Shown: in pieces, positions 47,596 through 57,145 of the stretch
Layout of the letters: each line of letters begins with the position of its first letter
How positions within the stretch are numbered: position 1 is the stretch's first letter
Origin: Leptolyngbya sp. FACHB-321
GTDB lineage: Bacteria > Cyanobacteriota > Cyanobacteriia > Leptolyngbyales > Leptolyngbyaceae
Direction: 5' to 3'
DNA length: 64,000 nt
NCBI RefSeq assembly: GCF_014695975.1
Contig: NZ_JACJPI010000073.1
Coordinates: 62,001-126,000, forward strand
Notes under the pieces: generated by a model
What the model was told of the DNA's origin: nothing
Database searches by the model: none
What the model saw: only the letters and a program-made list of their open reading frames with translations
Program-made: the position numbers and the translations under genes

Positions 47596-47637
47596 AGCCT
47601 TTAGCCCTTAGCCTTTATCCTTTAGCTTTTATCCCTC
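47596..47637 (+). repeat. Heptamer array, pyrimidine-rich orientation
   Basis: Units AGCCTTT, AGCCCTT, AGCCTTT, ATCCTTT, AGCTTTT and ATCCCTC run directly up to the start codon of the DUF72 gene, leaving no space for a conventional ribosome binding site. Confidence 0.8.
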
Positions 47638-48489
47638 ATGACTTTCCACCTCGGCTGTGCCATTTGGGCGTATAAAGGCTGGTTGGGAGAGCTATTCCCC
47701 TCAGATAGCCGCGCTGCCGATTTTCTGCATCTCTATAGTCGCCGCTTTACGGCAGTAGAGGGGAATACGACGTTTTACTCCATCCCGGATGTAGAGACTG
47801 TGAAGCGTTGGGCAAGTGAAACGCCTGATGGGTTCAAGTTTTGCCTCAAATTGCCAAAGAGCCTAACTCATAATGGTTTGTTGCAACCTGCGCTTCCTGG
47901 CACACTAGCGTTTCTGACAAAAATGCAGGGTTTGGGCGATCGTCTTGGTCCCTTTTCAGCCCAACTGCCGCCCAGCTACAGCCCATCGAGGTTTGACGAT
48001 TTAGCAGCCTTTCTTACCGCTTTGCCCCGCAACGAAGCCGAATTTGCGCTTGAAGTACGCCATCTCGACTGGTTTAGAGCACCTCATGCCGAAAACCTGA
48101 CCGCTCTGCTAGAAGGGTTAGGCGTTGGGCGTGTGCTGCTGGATACCCGTCCTCTTTATGACGCGCCAGACGACCCACAGTTGCATTCCGAGCGTAAGAA
48201 ACCCAAACTGCCTCTACAGCCTAACGTGACGGCTCCTTTCAGCCTGATTCGCTTCATTAGTCATCCTGATTTAGCACTCAATCAACGGTTTTTAGAGGAA
48301 TGGGTATCGTTGGTAGATCAATGGCTCCAGCAAGGAACCCGCATTTATTTCTTCGTGCATTGTCCTGTAGAGGAGCGATCGCCCGCCACCGCCCGGCACT
48401 TTCAACACCTTTTAGAACAACACAATAATCTCGTGCCGCCGCTGCCCTGGAACACGATCAACACACCAACGCAGTTGAACTTGTTCTAA
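47638..48489 (+). CDS. DUF72 domain protein
   Basis: This 283-residue protein is a full-length DUF72 (YecE-like) TIM-barrel-like protein: LGCAIWAYKGWLGELFP at the start, FTAVEGNTTFYSIPDVETVKRW, and the FKFCLKLPKSLTH strand. A late RFISHPD and the FVHCPVEERSP segment close the barrel. The family is widespread in bacteria and archaea with no established reaction. It sits directly after a heptamer repeat array. Confidence 0.9.
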   Translation: MTFHLGCAIWAYKGWLGELFPSDSRAADFLHLYSRRFTAVEGNTTFYSIPDVETVKRWASETPDGFKFCLKLPKSLTHNGLLQPALPGTLAFLTKMQGLGDRLGPFSAQLPPSYSPSRFDDLAAFLTALPRNEAEFALEVRHLDWFRAPHAENLTALLEGLGVGRVLLDTRPLYDAPDDPQLHSERKKPKLPLQPNVTAPFSLIRFISHPDLALNQRFLEEWVSLVDQWLQQGTRIYFFVHCPVEERSPATARHFQHLLEQHNNLVPPLPWNTINTPTQLNLF

Positions 48490-49199
48490 CTAAGGAGCGG
48501 TAGCCCTTATCGTTCCCAGGCATTATCCCAACCAAAGGCAATTGCTTATAGCAGTCGAAGCGAGCGTTAGGGCGGACATAAACCTTGAAACCTCCTTTAA
48601 GCAAGGGCTTCTATTCAGCCCTCAGCCCTCGTCCTATTGCTTACCTAGCAGCAAGATAGCCTGCTCTAATAGCACTATTTCAACTGCCGTAACTATCAGC
48701 AAGACACTCTCAGCTTTTTGCTAAAAGTGTAAATCGTCGTGCCCATATGCATAAAGAGTGAGTGAAGGACCGCTGTTGTATTGACGATCGACGGAAGAAT
48801 AACGACTAATGGATCATATCTACGAGTAAACTTTCTCAGCGGATTCACCGATTTTAAAGTCTTTATTTTTTCGTTTGTATTTTTACCCCTCTACACAAAT
48901 GCATATTGCTTCACGCTCTACCTCCTTGTCTAAGCTGCAATTGCAGCAATTTAAGCCCTTAATAACGCTTGCCTGATTCCACTGCTGTATCCCAGATTCT
49001 ACAGACACTTAAAGGCATACATACTTTTTTCTGCGTAATTTTGGCGGTATCAAAAAGTTACGGACGTTAGCACAATGGGACTCAACTCTTCTGGATCGTT
49101 ACGACTAAACGTACCGTCCGGTGTGCCTTCAGATGTGCTTTCAAAAACGGGTGCGATCGCAAATCATCTGGCAACGCTTCGAACAACTCATTTCTGCCA
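48490..49199. other. 710-bp non-coding region upstream of the NRPS
   Basis: It contains the second copy of the dispersed repeat (48547-48630), a 14-bp palindrome GCTGCAATTGCAGC near 48940, and AT-rich sequence with poly-T tracts. I found no clear promoter. A 43-codon frame (49075-49206) overlaps the NRPS start but has no supported homology. Confidence 0.5.
48547..48630 (+). repeat. Dispersed intergenic repeat, copy 2
   Basis: TATAGCAGTCGAAGCGAGCG, then ACCTTGAAACCTCC and TTTAAGCAAGGGCTTCT match the reverse complement of 42961-43043 with roughly 80% identity over about 80 bp. Confidence 0.75.
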
Positions 49200-52100
49200 G
49201 TGGTAGAGAAAAGCATGCAAGATTCGTACCCACTTTCGCCGATGCAGCAGGGGATGCTGTTTCACAGTCTTCATGGGCAGCAGACTGGAGTAGATCTTGA
49301 GCAGATGGTCTGCACATTGCATGAATGTATAGCAGTCGAACCATTGATTCAGGCATGGCAGCAGGTTGTAGCGCGTCATCCAGTCTTAAGAACCAGTTTT
49401 CAATGGGATGGGTTGGAAGAACCCAGGCAACTGGTGCAGTCAAGTGTCTCCTTGCCTTTTACGCAGCATGATTGGCAAGGTTTATCGGTTGCAGAACAAG
49501 ACGATCGCCATGCCCTGTACTTGCAGACCGATCGCCTGCGTGGGTTTGACCTGGCTCAAGCCCCCCTTATGCGTCTTGCCTTGTTTCGGTTGGCTGACAC
49601 TGAGTTTCGGTTAATCTGGACGTTTCATCACATTCTGCTAGACGGGCGCTCGGTGACAGTGCTGCTACAGGAAGTGTTTGCCCTTTATGAAGTGCTTTGT
49701 CAGAATCAAACGCTAGCGCTGGCAACCCCTCGACCCTATCAAGACTATATTGAGTGGCTACAGCAGCAGGATCGATCGACCGCAAAAGGGTTCTGGCAGC
49801 ACCAACTCAACGGCTTCTCAACACCAACGCCGCTGCTGCCACCCCAAGCATCAAGCCAGTTGCTCGACCAACCCGGACATGGAGAAGAGCAGCTTTGCCT
49901 CTCGGCAGCATTAACGACAGCGTTGCAATCTCTTGCCAAACAGCAGGACATTACGCCTAATACGATCGTTCAGGGTGCCTGGGCATTGCTTTTAAGCCGT
50001 TATAGTGGCGAAGCCGATGTTGTGTTTGGAGCAACTAGAGCCTGCCGCCAATCGTCGGTTGACGGAGCCGACTCAATCACTGGGCTACTAATCAATACGC
50101 TGCCCGTCAGAGTTCAGGTGCCAGCAGAGGCAGCGTTACTGCCCTGGCTAAAAGCACTGCGATCGCAGCACATTGCTGTCCGTGACTACGAGCATACGCC
50201 GCTAGTAGATGTGCAGGCGTGGAGTGAGGTGCCGGGCGGCATGCCGCTGTTCGAGAGCCTGGTCGTGTTCGAAAACTATTCACTTAATACGAAGCTACAG
50301 CAACAGGGCAGCAACTGGCAGCATCGCGAGTTTCAACTGCATGAGCAACCGCCACTGCCGCTAGTGCTGATTGGGTGTCTGGATGCCGAACTGGTGTTGA
50401 AAATTTCGTACGATCGCCGTCGGTTTGATCAAGCCGCCATCCTGCGCTTACTGGGGCACCTCCAAACCTTGCTAACCAGCATGATTACGAACCCAGAGCA
50501 ATCTTTGGCAGAGTTGCCGTTGGTAACAGAAGCCGAACGGCACCAACTGCTGGTGGAATGGAACGATACAGCAGTCGACTATGCTCAAGCGACCTGTTTG
50601 CATGAACTCTTTGAAGCACAGGTAACGCGGAACCCCGATGCGATCGCGGTGGTTTACGAAGCGCAACAGCTTACCTATAACGAGGTCAATCGTCAGGCAA
50701 ACCAACTCGCCCATCACCTGAAAGCGCTGGGGGTGCGTCCGGGCACCTTTGTCGGCGTTTACTTAAGTCGTGACTTGGAGATGATTCCCACGCTGCTGGG
50801 CATTCTCAAAGCTGGTGGAGCTTATGTTCCGCTGGAACCAACCTTTCCCCAAGCACGGGTGCAGTGGATTCTCGACTCCCTAGACGTAGGCTGGGTTGTA
50901 ACGCAGCCGCTGCATCGATCGACTTTTGAAACACTCCAAACGCAACTGCCAAGACTGGAGCATTTGATCTGCTGCGACACAATGGTGATCGAAACGGGCG
51001 ATCGAGGCTGTGATCAAACACCAACTGGGCTAAAGGTATGGCAACAGTCGCACCTGTGCCAGCAGCCAACTGCAAACCTACCCAAGCAGGGCAGCGCTGA
51101 TGATACTGTTTACGTGATCTTTACCTCTGGCTCTACGGGCACACCGAAGGGAGTTGTCGTCCGGCATCAGCCCGTCATCAATTTAATCGAGTGGGTCAAC
51201 CGCAGTTTTAACATCACTGCAACCGATCGCGTGTTGTTCATCACTTCACTCTGCTTTGACCTGTCTGTGTATGACATCTTTGGGCTACTGGCAGCGGGTG
51301 GCTCAATTCGAGTTGTGTCCAGTGAGGCTGTACGCGATCCGGCGGCGCTGCTGCATATTCTGTGCCATGAACCCATTACCTTCTGGGATTCGGCACCACC
51401 TGCCTTGCAACAGCTTGTGCCTTTTTTCTCCAACCTAAAGGACGAGCGATCGCAGCTACGGCTGGTCTTTATGAGTGGCGATTGGATTCCAGTTACGCTG
51501 CCTGATGCGCTAAAAGCAACGTTTCCTGGTGTGGACGTAATTTCGCTAGGTGGAGCGACTGAGGCAACGGTCTGGTCGAACTTCTACCGCATTAACGACA
51601 TCGATCCAAATTGGACTAGCATTCCCTACGGCAAGCCTATCCAGAACGCCCAATATTATGTGCTGGATGCTCGCCTGCGACCCTGCCCGATCGGGGTGAC
51701 AGGTGAACTCTACATTGGTGGCGACTGTCTGGCATCGGGCTACACTGATCCAGTTAAAACGGCAGAACGGTTTCTGCCACACCCGTTTCAGCCATCATCG
51801 CAGGCGCGGCTGTACCGAACAGGCGATTTAGCGCGCTTTTTTCCCGATGGCAACATTGAGTTTTTGGGTCGCATCGATCATCAGGTGAAGATTCGTGGCT
51901 TTCGGATTGAACTGGGCGAAATTGAGGCTGTGCTTGCTCAAAATGCAGCCATCCGAGTGTCTGTCGTGATGGCACGGGACGATCAACCTGGTGAAAAACG
52001 TCTGGTTGCTTACGTTGTACCACGCCAGCAGCCAGCACCCACGATCGCTGAACTGCGCCAGTCCCTCAAGGAAAAACTGCCGGATTACATGCTGCCATCC

Positions 52101-53462
52101 GCGTTCGTCTTGCTGAAAGAGCTACCCGTCACGGCAAACGGCAAGCTCGATCGCGCAGCGTTACCGGCTCCCGAAAGTGTCTTTGCAGACGATCGACGGG
52201 CTTCGCTGTCTATGACAACGGGTAAGAGTGAGTCAGAGGTAGCAATTTCGTTTGTAGCGCCGAGAGATGAGCTAGAGCGTCAGTTAGTTGCGATCTGGGA
52301 AGGTGTTTTGCAAATCAAGCCGATCGGCATTCATGACCACTTCTTTGAACTGGGCGGTCATTCGCTGTCAGCCGTACGCGTGTGGTCGCAGATCGAAAAA
52401 ACGCTTGGCAAACATCTGCCGCTGTCAACGCTCTTTCAGGCACCCACGATCGGAGCACTGGCAACCTGTCTTCGCCTGGAAGTAGCACCATCCGCATCTA
52501 GTACAGCCCAAATTGGTGCAGCCCAAGTTCGTATGGCTCAAGCCGATGTAGCTCAAGGTGGTGCAGCACTGTCAGACTTATTACCCAGCGCGACATCTAT
52601 CACTCCGTCCCTGGTCGTCATTCAGCCTGGTCAACCAGCAAGCGGTAAACCACCGTTGTTCTGTATTCATGTTTTAGGTAGAGGGCTGAAGTATTACCTC
52701 CCGCTCGTACGCCATCTTGACCCAGACCAACCTGTGTATGGTCTGGCAGCTCACATGGCTGGAGAAGCGATCGCCATCGATCGTGTTGAAGCTCTGGCAG
52801 CGCACTACAATCGGCAAATGCAGGCGCTACAGCGCCAGGGTCCCTACTTACTGGTGGGAGTTTCCTTTGGTGGCTTGGTAGCGTACGAGATGGCACAGCA
52901 ACTGACGGCACAAGGGCAACAAATTGCCTTCCTGGGTTTGATCGATACATACCCGTCGATCGACAACCAGCCTCTTTTAAGGCATCTGGTGAACGATCGG
53001 GCGACCAAGCATTGGCACAAAATCAAGCAGTCTGGTCTTCCTTACCTGCTGAGAATGATCAAAGCGCAAGTTCGCTGGCGTACTCAAGATCTATTGGAGG
53101 CACTATGGCATGGGTACTGCCATGCCAGCACTACCTTCTGCCGCCTTACAGGCTTGCCGCTATCCGACAAAATCACGGATTTCAACTACGAGCAAGAAAA
53201 CCAGCAGATTGCTCATCGCTACTGTATCCGTCGCTATGATGGTCGTGTCGCGTTGTTTAAGGCAACTGAGCGACAGAATGTGCCTCACACCCTGATTGAC
53301 AATGAACTGAGCTGGCAGCAGTTAGTCAAAGAGGGGTTAGACGTGCATCATATCCCTGGCGATCATCTAGGGATGCTGAAGGAACCCTATGTGCAAAAGC
53401 TGGGTAACGCTTTGCGAGGCTGTCTTACTGAAGCAACCGCCCCTTCTAACAGCAAACATTAA
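49200..53462 (+). CDS. Single-module non-ribosomal peptide synthetase (C-A-PCP-TE)
   Basis: This 1420-residue protein has a condensation domain (about 8-430; HHILLDG at 143-149), an adenylation domain (about 465-985; SGSTGTPKG near 641, YRTGDL near 871, NGKLDRA near 979), a carrier domain with the phosphopantetheine serine in GGHSL near 1053, and a thioesterase with GVSFGG near 1220. GTG 49200 is the frame start, and ATG 49215 also fits. Reading the binding-pocket positions by eye gives roughly D-L-Y-D-F-S-L-V-W-K, closest to cysteine-type codes (D-L-Y-N-L-S-L-I-W-K). No tailoring, transporter or second NRPS gene adjoins. The condensation domain implies an upstream acyl or peptidyl donor encoded elsewhere. 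Confidence 0.96.
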   Translation: MVEKSMQDSYPLSPMQQGMLFHSLHGQQTGVDLEQMVCTLHECIAVEPLIQAWQQVVARHPVLRTSFQWDGLEEPRQLVQSSVSLPFTQHDWQGLSVAEQDDRHALYLQTDRLRGFDLAQAPLMRLALFRLADTEFRLIWTFHHILLDGRSVTVLLQEVFALYEVLCQNQTLALATPRPYQDYIEWLQQQDRSTAKGFWQHQLNGFSTPTPLLPPQASSQLLDQPGHGEEQLCLSAALTTALQSLAKQQDITPNTIVQGAWALLLSRYSGEADVVFGATRACRQSSVDGADSITGLLINTLPVRVQVPAEAALLPWLKALRSQHIAVRDYEHTPLVDVQAWSEVPGGMPLFESLVVFENYSLNTKLQQQGSNWQHREFQLHEQPPLPLVLIGCLDAELVLKISYDRRRFDQAAILRLLGHLQTLLTSMITNPEQSLAELPLVTEAERHQLLVEWNDTAVDYAQATCLHELFEAQVTRNPDAIAVVYEAQQLTYNEVNRQANQLAHHLKALGVRPGTFVGVYLSRDLEMIPTLLGILKAGGAYVPLEPTFPQARVQWILDSLDVGWVVTQPLHRSTFETLQTQLPRLEHLICCDTMVIETGDRGCDQTPTGLKVWQQSHLCQQPTANLPKQGSADDTVYVIFTSGSTGTPKGVVVRHQPVINLIEWVNRSFNITATDRVLFITSLCFDLSVYDIFGLLAAGGSIRVVSSEAVRDPAALLHILCHEPITFWDSAPPALQQLVPFFSNLKDERSQLRLVFMSGDWIPVTLPDALKATFPGVDVISLGGATEATVWSNFYRINDIDPNWTSIPYGKPIQNAQYYVLDARLRPCPIGVTGELYIGGDCLASGYTDPVKTAERFLPHPFQPSSQARLYRTGDLARFFPDGNIEFLGRIDHQVKIRGFRIELGEIEAVLAQNAAIRVSVVMARDDQPGEKRLVAYVVPRQQPAPTIAELRQSLKEKLPDYMLPSAFVLLKELPVTANGKLDRAALPAPESVFADDRRASLSMTTGKSESEVAISFVAPRDELERQLVAIWEGVLQIKPIGIHDHFFELGGHSLSAVRVWSQIEKTLGKHLPLSTLFQAPTIGALATCLRLEVAPSASSTAQIGAAQVRMAQADVAQGGAALSDLLPSATSITPSLVVIQPGQPASGKPPLFCIHVLGRGLKYYLPLVRHLDPDQPVYGLAAHMAGEAIAIDRVEALAAHYNRQMQALQRQGPYLLVGVSFGGLVAYEMAQQLTAQGQQIAFLGLIDTYPSIDNQPLLRHLVNDRATKHWHKIKQSGLPYLLRMIKAQVRWRTQDLLEALWHGYCHASTTFCRLTGLPLSDKITDFNYEQENQQIAHRYCIRRYDGRVALFKATERQNVPHTLIDNELSWQQLVKEGLDVHHIPGDHLGMLKEPYVQKLGNALRGCLTEATAPSNSKH

Positions 53463-53475
53463 GGGCTGCTGGCGA

Positions 53476-55071
53476 TCAACTCAATTGGACAACGGGTTGA
53501 TCGTCAATCAGCGTTTGCAATGCTAGGAGGTCTTCTACCGTAATGCGGAGAAAGCGCTGCTCATCAACGCGAAACAGCACCTTGACTCGATCGCTCCCTG
53601 GATGTCCCGGTGGCTCCAGTTTGGCAATCTTGCGGGCACCGTCACGATCGTTGAGCGGCTGTACCTGATGGCTGCTGCCAAGGTGCCGAGTTACCAGACG
53701 ATCGCCATCAAAGTAAACTTCTGTTTGATTGGCTTCTACACCCAGTTCGCCAATGACCAGCTCGATGCTCGGTTGATTATCCAAAGAGGCACCCAGCCGC
53801 AACTCCACTGGATCGCTCATGGGATAGGCTTGCCCCGCTTTAATCAGTGGATGCCAGTTGTGGCAGTTTTGGCGACGATCCCAATAGCGAATGCCGTAGC
53901 CGTGATAGAGAAAGTCTTTGAGTTCAATGCCCTGGCTTAGTTGCAGCGCCCCATGCGCGATCGCCTCAAAGGGTTTTTCGCAGCGCACCTTACTAGCTTC
54001 AAAATGGTGCTGCACCCAGCTCTGCACCGCTGGTATCTGAGCCGTGCCACCCACTAGCAACACGGCATCAATATCAGTTGTTTCTAAGCCCTGCCGTCGC
54101 GCTTGCTGCAACACTTGCAACAGGCAATCATCCAGACGCTCAAAAAACTGGTGCTGTTTCAGGATGTCTTCAAATTGCGTACGACTTAGTTGCAGTTCGT
54201 AGCTCTCAAAGGTTTCATCGTCAAAGTACACTTCTTGCGCCTGGGTTTGCAGCGAAAGCTGAATTTTGAGCCGTTCTGCCAATCGTGTGGTCAGTGGCGT
54301 TATCGCTAATCCTTGCGCCTCAGCAAAATAATCTACTAACCAGTTATCGATGTCCGATCCGCCCAGATTTTGTCCTGCCTTCGCTAATACTCTGGCTGTC
54401 TTGGGTGTTTGCCCTGACTGTTCCGCAAACGACTTTTGCCCCCATTTAAGGATAAAGCCGAGCGGTTTTGGCTGTGCCTGAGCACGATCGAGCCGTACCA
54501 ATGAGAGATCCAGCGTGCCACCCCCAAAGTCGATGACTAGCAGCGTTTCTTGGTCGGCTAACCCATAACCCAGTGCTGCAGCCGTTGGCTCATCCAGCAT
54601 GCGCACCTGTTCTACTTGTAGCGACTCGCACACGTGCCCTAGCCAGAGACGATATGCCTCAAAGCTATCTACCGGCACGGTAAAGACGATCGACTGTCCC
54701 GCTTCCGGTTCAATGGTCTTAAGCTGCTGTACAAGCTGAGTGAGAAACCATTGCCCTACTTGCTCAAACCGAACGGTACAGCCGTCTAGCTCAGGCAAAA
54801 AGCCCTGCACACTGGAACCAATGCCGCGCTTGAAGTTACGAAAGAAACGCGGGTCTGTAGATAAATCAAGGGCACGATCGCGCACGGTTTGACCAACCAC
54901 TACTGTGCCCTGACGCGCCTCTTGCACGTAAAGCAAACTGGGAATGAGCGGTGGGTTCTGACCAGAGCGATCGCTGATGCCTGGTAAAGAGAGTGTTTCT
55001 GGTTGCTGCGTTGCACGATTCCACCGGGCAATAACGGTGTTGCTAGTCCCAAAGTCAATTGCGATTCCCAT
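53476..55071 (-). CDS. Hsp70-like actin-fold ATPase
   Basis: This 531-residue protein has the Hsp70 phosphate and adenosine motifs: GIAIDFGTSNTVIARW at the N-terminus, LLVIDFGGGTLDLSLVRL near residue 178 and DAVLLVGGTAQIPAVQSWV near 335. Only about 120 residues follow the ATPase domain, ending in a beta-rich segment, so it is shorter than DnaK (about 635) and lacks the usual helical lid. Cyanobacteria carry several such Hsp70-like proteins. It ends 14 bp from the NRPS stop in convergent orientation. Confidence 0.9.
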   Translation of the reverse strand: MGIAIDFGTSNTVIARWNRATQQPETLSLPGISDRSGQNPPLIPSLLYVQEARQGTVVVGQTVRDRALDLSTDPRFFRNFKRGIGSSVQGFLPELDGCTVRFEQVGQWFLTQLVQQLKTIEPEAGQSIVFTVPVDSFEAYRLWLGHVCESLQVEQVRMLDEPTAAALGYGLADQETLLVIDFGGGTLDLSLVRLDRAQAQPKPLGFILKWGQKSFAEQSGQTPKTARVLAKAGQNLGGSDIDNWLVDYFAEAQGLAITPLTTRLAERLKIQLSLQTQAQEVYFDDETFESYELQLSRTQFEDILKQHQFFERLDDCLLQVLQQARRQGLETTDIDAVLLVGGTAQIPAVQSWVQHHFEASKVRCEKPFEAIAHGALQLSQGIELKDFLYHGYGIRYWDRRQNCHNWHPLIKAGQAYPMSDPVELRLGASLDNQPSIELVIGELGVEANQTEVYFDGDRLVTRHLGSSHQVQPLNDRDGARKIAKLEPPGHPGSDRVKVLFRVDEQRFLRITVEDLLALQTLIDDQPVVQLS

Positions 55072-55172
55072 GCCGTCTCAAATCACCTTGCATACGTGGC
55101 TCTTTTAAGACAATAAATGATATGCAAGCATTACCCTCACTCTTAGGGCATTCTAATCGCGCTGCTTTAACT

Positions 55173-55232
55173 TGTCTTTTCTGAAAGCATGGCTCAGGCG
55201 GGGCTTGAACCTGCGACCTTGGGCTTATGAGT
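55173..55232. repeat. Left attachment-site copy (attL-like), 3' fragment of tRNA-Met
   Basis: The 60 bp match 59761-59820 at 59 positions; the one difference is C for T within the T-loop part. The sequence then diverges (GCGGCAATAAAAGC), so only the anticodon-loop to 3'-end part of the tRNA is present. Confidence 0.92.
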
Positions 55233-55384
55233 GCGGCAATAAAAGCACTGAAAGCCTTAGTAGAAGGACCTTTCGGGCTTTAGCATATTAACGCTAGAGC
55301 TTGTGACCTGACCACCAAACTACTTTACCAAGAAACTACCAATGATAGAACAGTAGAGTAGTTAAAAATAATTTGAAAGCAGAT

Positions 55385-56839
55385 ATGAAAGGCTTTGAGC
55401 ATGTTGGACAATGGTGGCTTCCAGAATTCCCAAATAGAAAAGTATCAGGCACTCTAAAGTTTGAACCAGCCACAGGAGGAAAGCTAGAGCTAATCGGCTC
55501 TTTAACTGACGAAAGTCAAAGTGATCAACCATCATTTCCGCCAATCATATTAGGTGAGTGCTTAGCAGGAAAAATCACTTTACTAAACAACAGCTTTAGT
55601 GAATCAAAATTAACTCTTGAGGAAATTGGCCTAACAATTTACCATACAAGGCTTATCTGTGATGGCATACATCTTCAAAGCGAGAGCGACTTAAAGTTCT
55701 TAAGTATTTCAGTCCATTACTCATACCTTAACCAATGGTTAGGAGTAAGGGGTTTTAATATTGATAGATCTTCTATTAGGTATGAGCAAGATGTTACAGT
55801 TACTCAAATACACGTTAACGAAAATATCAAGCTTTCTCTTGATATTAGAACGCGCAAAAAAGAAGAATGGATGGAAAATGTTCAATTGTCTCAATTATCC
55901 TATATAACAATTATTTTTTCTGAATTGCATTTATTAGAAGAGGCTGAAAAAGTTCTACGCCATCTAAGAAATTTTCTAAGCTTTGCAGTCATGTGCCCTG
56001 TGTATCCACTTGACGTGACTGGAGTAATGCTAGGGGAATACTTTGATTCCATGGATGGAACTTATAAAAAAGGCTATATTCCTGTTAAAATCTTTCGTTC
56101 GCTCTCAAATGCTTCAGGAAAATATTCAGGATTCATTCCAAGGAGCGCAGGTGGATTCTATTCTAATATTCTATTTGCCTACCCAGGAAACCCCGAAAAG
56201 TTTGAGATTTTAATTAAAAACTGGTTTGAAAAATCAGACTGGCTAGAAATTGTATGCGAACTATACTTTTATACTTTTTATGAGAAGCTTTATCCTCAAA
56301 ATGAATTTTTGATTTTAACTCAAGCATTAGAGGTTTTTCATCGCAAGAATCCTAAGTTTAAGCAGTATGAGAGCTCGGAAGAAGCTCATAAAGAAAAAAT
56401 TTCTCGCATCTTAAAAGTTGTCCCAGCAAAAGATCTCGATTGGCTAGAACGTAGACTTGAGCACAGCAACGAAAAACGATTAAGGAAAAGATTGCAAGAT
56501 ATTTTAGCCTCTTTGCGAAGCGTTATTAAGCAACTCTCATCAAGTAGGAGGGGCTTTTCTCTTATTTCAAGCGCAAAAAGTCAAAGCAGTCTGAGTCAGC
56601 AAATTGCTTTTAATAGGAATTGCTTAACTCACTATGATGAAAGCTGCAAAGAGAAAGCCGCAGACAATCGGCAGCTTTATTACATGGTAGAGAAGCTAAA
56701 AATTATTATTTGTTTGTCTTTGATGAAGGAACTGGGCTTTGAAGAAGAAGAAATTACAGTATTGCTGTCTGAGAGCAATATTGGTCTTTTAATGGACTCG
56801 GCTTTGACTGAATCTTACGACCTTAAGTTTTTTGACTGA
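55385..56839 (+). CDS. apeA: ApeA-like HEPN-domain anti-phage protein
   Basis: This protein has 484 residues from ATG 55385 (a TTG at 55373 adds four). The N-terminus GQWWLPEFP followed by beta strands matches the N-terminal domain of ApeA, a HEPN-containing single-gene anti-phage system. The C-terminal half is helical and carries the HEPN RNase motif R-x4-H as RNCLTH (R411, H416) within QIAFNRNCLTHYDE. HEPN nucleases cleave RNA; ApeA is thought to cut tRNA on infection and cause abortive defence. Codon use is clearly AT-rich compared with neighbours, which supports transfer. It lies next to the left att copy, inside the tRNA-borne island. Identification rests on motif memory. Confidence 0.8.
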   Translation: MKGFEHVGQWWLPEFPNRKVSGTLKFEPATGGKLELIGSLTDESQSDQPSFPPIILGECLAGKITLLNNSFSESKLTLEEIGLTIYHTRLICDGIHLQSESDLKFLSISVHYSYLNQWLGVRGFNIDRSSIRYEQDVTVTQIHVNENIKLSLDIRTRKKEEWMENVQLSQLSYITIIFSELHLLEEAEKVLRHLRNFLSFAVMCPVYPLDVTGVMLGEYFDSMDGTYKKGYIPVKIFRSLSNASGKYSGFIPRSAGGFYSNILFAYPGNPEKFEILIKNWFEKSDWLEIVCELYFYTFYEKLYPQNEFLILTQALEVFHRKNPKFKQYESSEEAHKEKISRILKVVPAKDLDWLERRLEHSNEKRLRKRLQDILASLRSVIKQLSSSRRGFSLISSAKSQSSLSQQIAFNRNCLTHYDESCKEKAADNRQLYYMVEKLKIIICLSLMKELGFEEEEITVLLSESNIGLLMDSALTESYDLKFFD

Positions 56840-56841
56840 AC

Positions 56842-56866
56842 CTCCTAATCTGGAGATTAGGAAGTA
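56842..56866 (+). terminator. Short hairpin after the ApeA-like gene
   Basis: TCCTAATC and GATTAGGA pair over a TGGA loop four bases past the stop. The stem is only 8 bp and no T-run follows. Confidence 0.45.
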
Positions 56867-57145
56867 GGCTCTCCAACTGCTAGGCGAAGACCTAATTACT
56901 TCGCTGGACACAATTTGGACTAAATCACCGTTGAGTTATATTTTGAAATCCCGATTCTCTCGTTCCTGCTAGCTCCTATGCGTAGGCTAGGATGCCGATT
57001 CTTTCGTTGGTTAGTTGCCTTCAGCAACTCACCAGACGTTTTCAGGGTGTTTCAGCAACTAACCTTGATAACAGCAGCACTGTTTTCGCCATTGCGTCAG
57101 CGCTCACCACCTCCGTGGCGGCACTACCAAGCACTGACAGCGCCA
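56867..57145. other. Gap between ApeA-like and Crp genes
   Basis: About 280 bp without a supported gene. Two overlapping plus-strand frames over 56978-57279 run mainly across the Crp gene end and show no protein-like features. Confidence 0.4.

Noticed and set aside
49075-49206. 43-codon gene overlapping the NRPS start
   Set aside because: No ribosome binding site and no recognisable homology; the overlap with the NRPS start is probably accidental.
49327-49339. Third copy of the 80-bp dispersed repeat inside the NRPS
   Set aside because: Only 13 bases (TATAGCAGTCGAA) match and they lie in conserved coding sequence, so this is coincidence.
55182-55253. Second tRNA-Met gene on the minus strand
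   Set aside because: Only the anticodon loop to the 3' end matches; the 5' half is replaced by unrelated sequence, so no cloverleaf can form. It is an att-site fragment.
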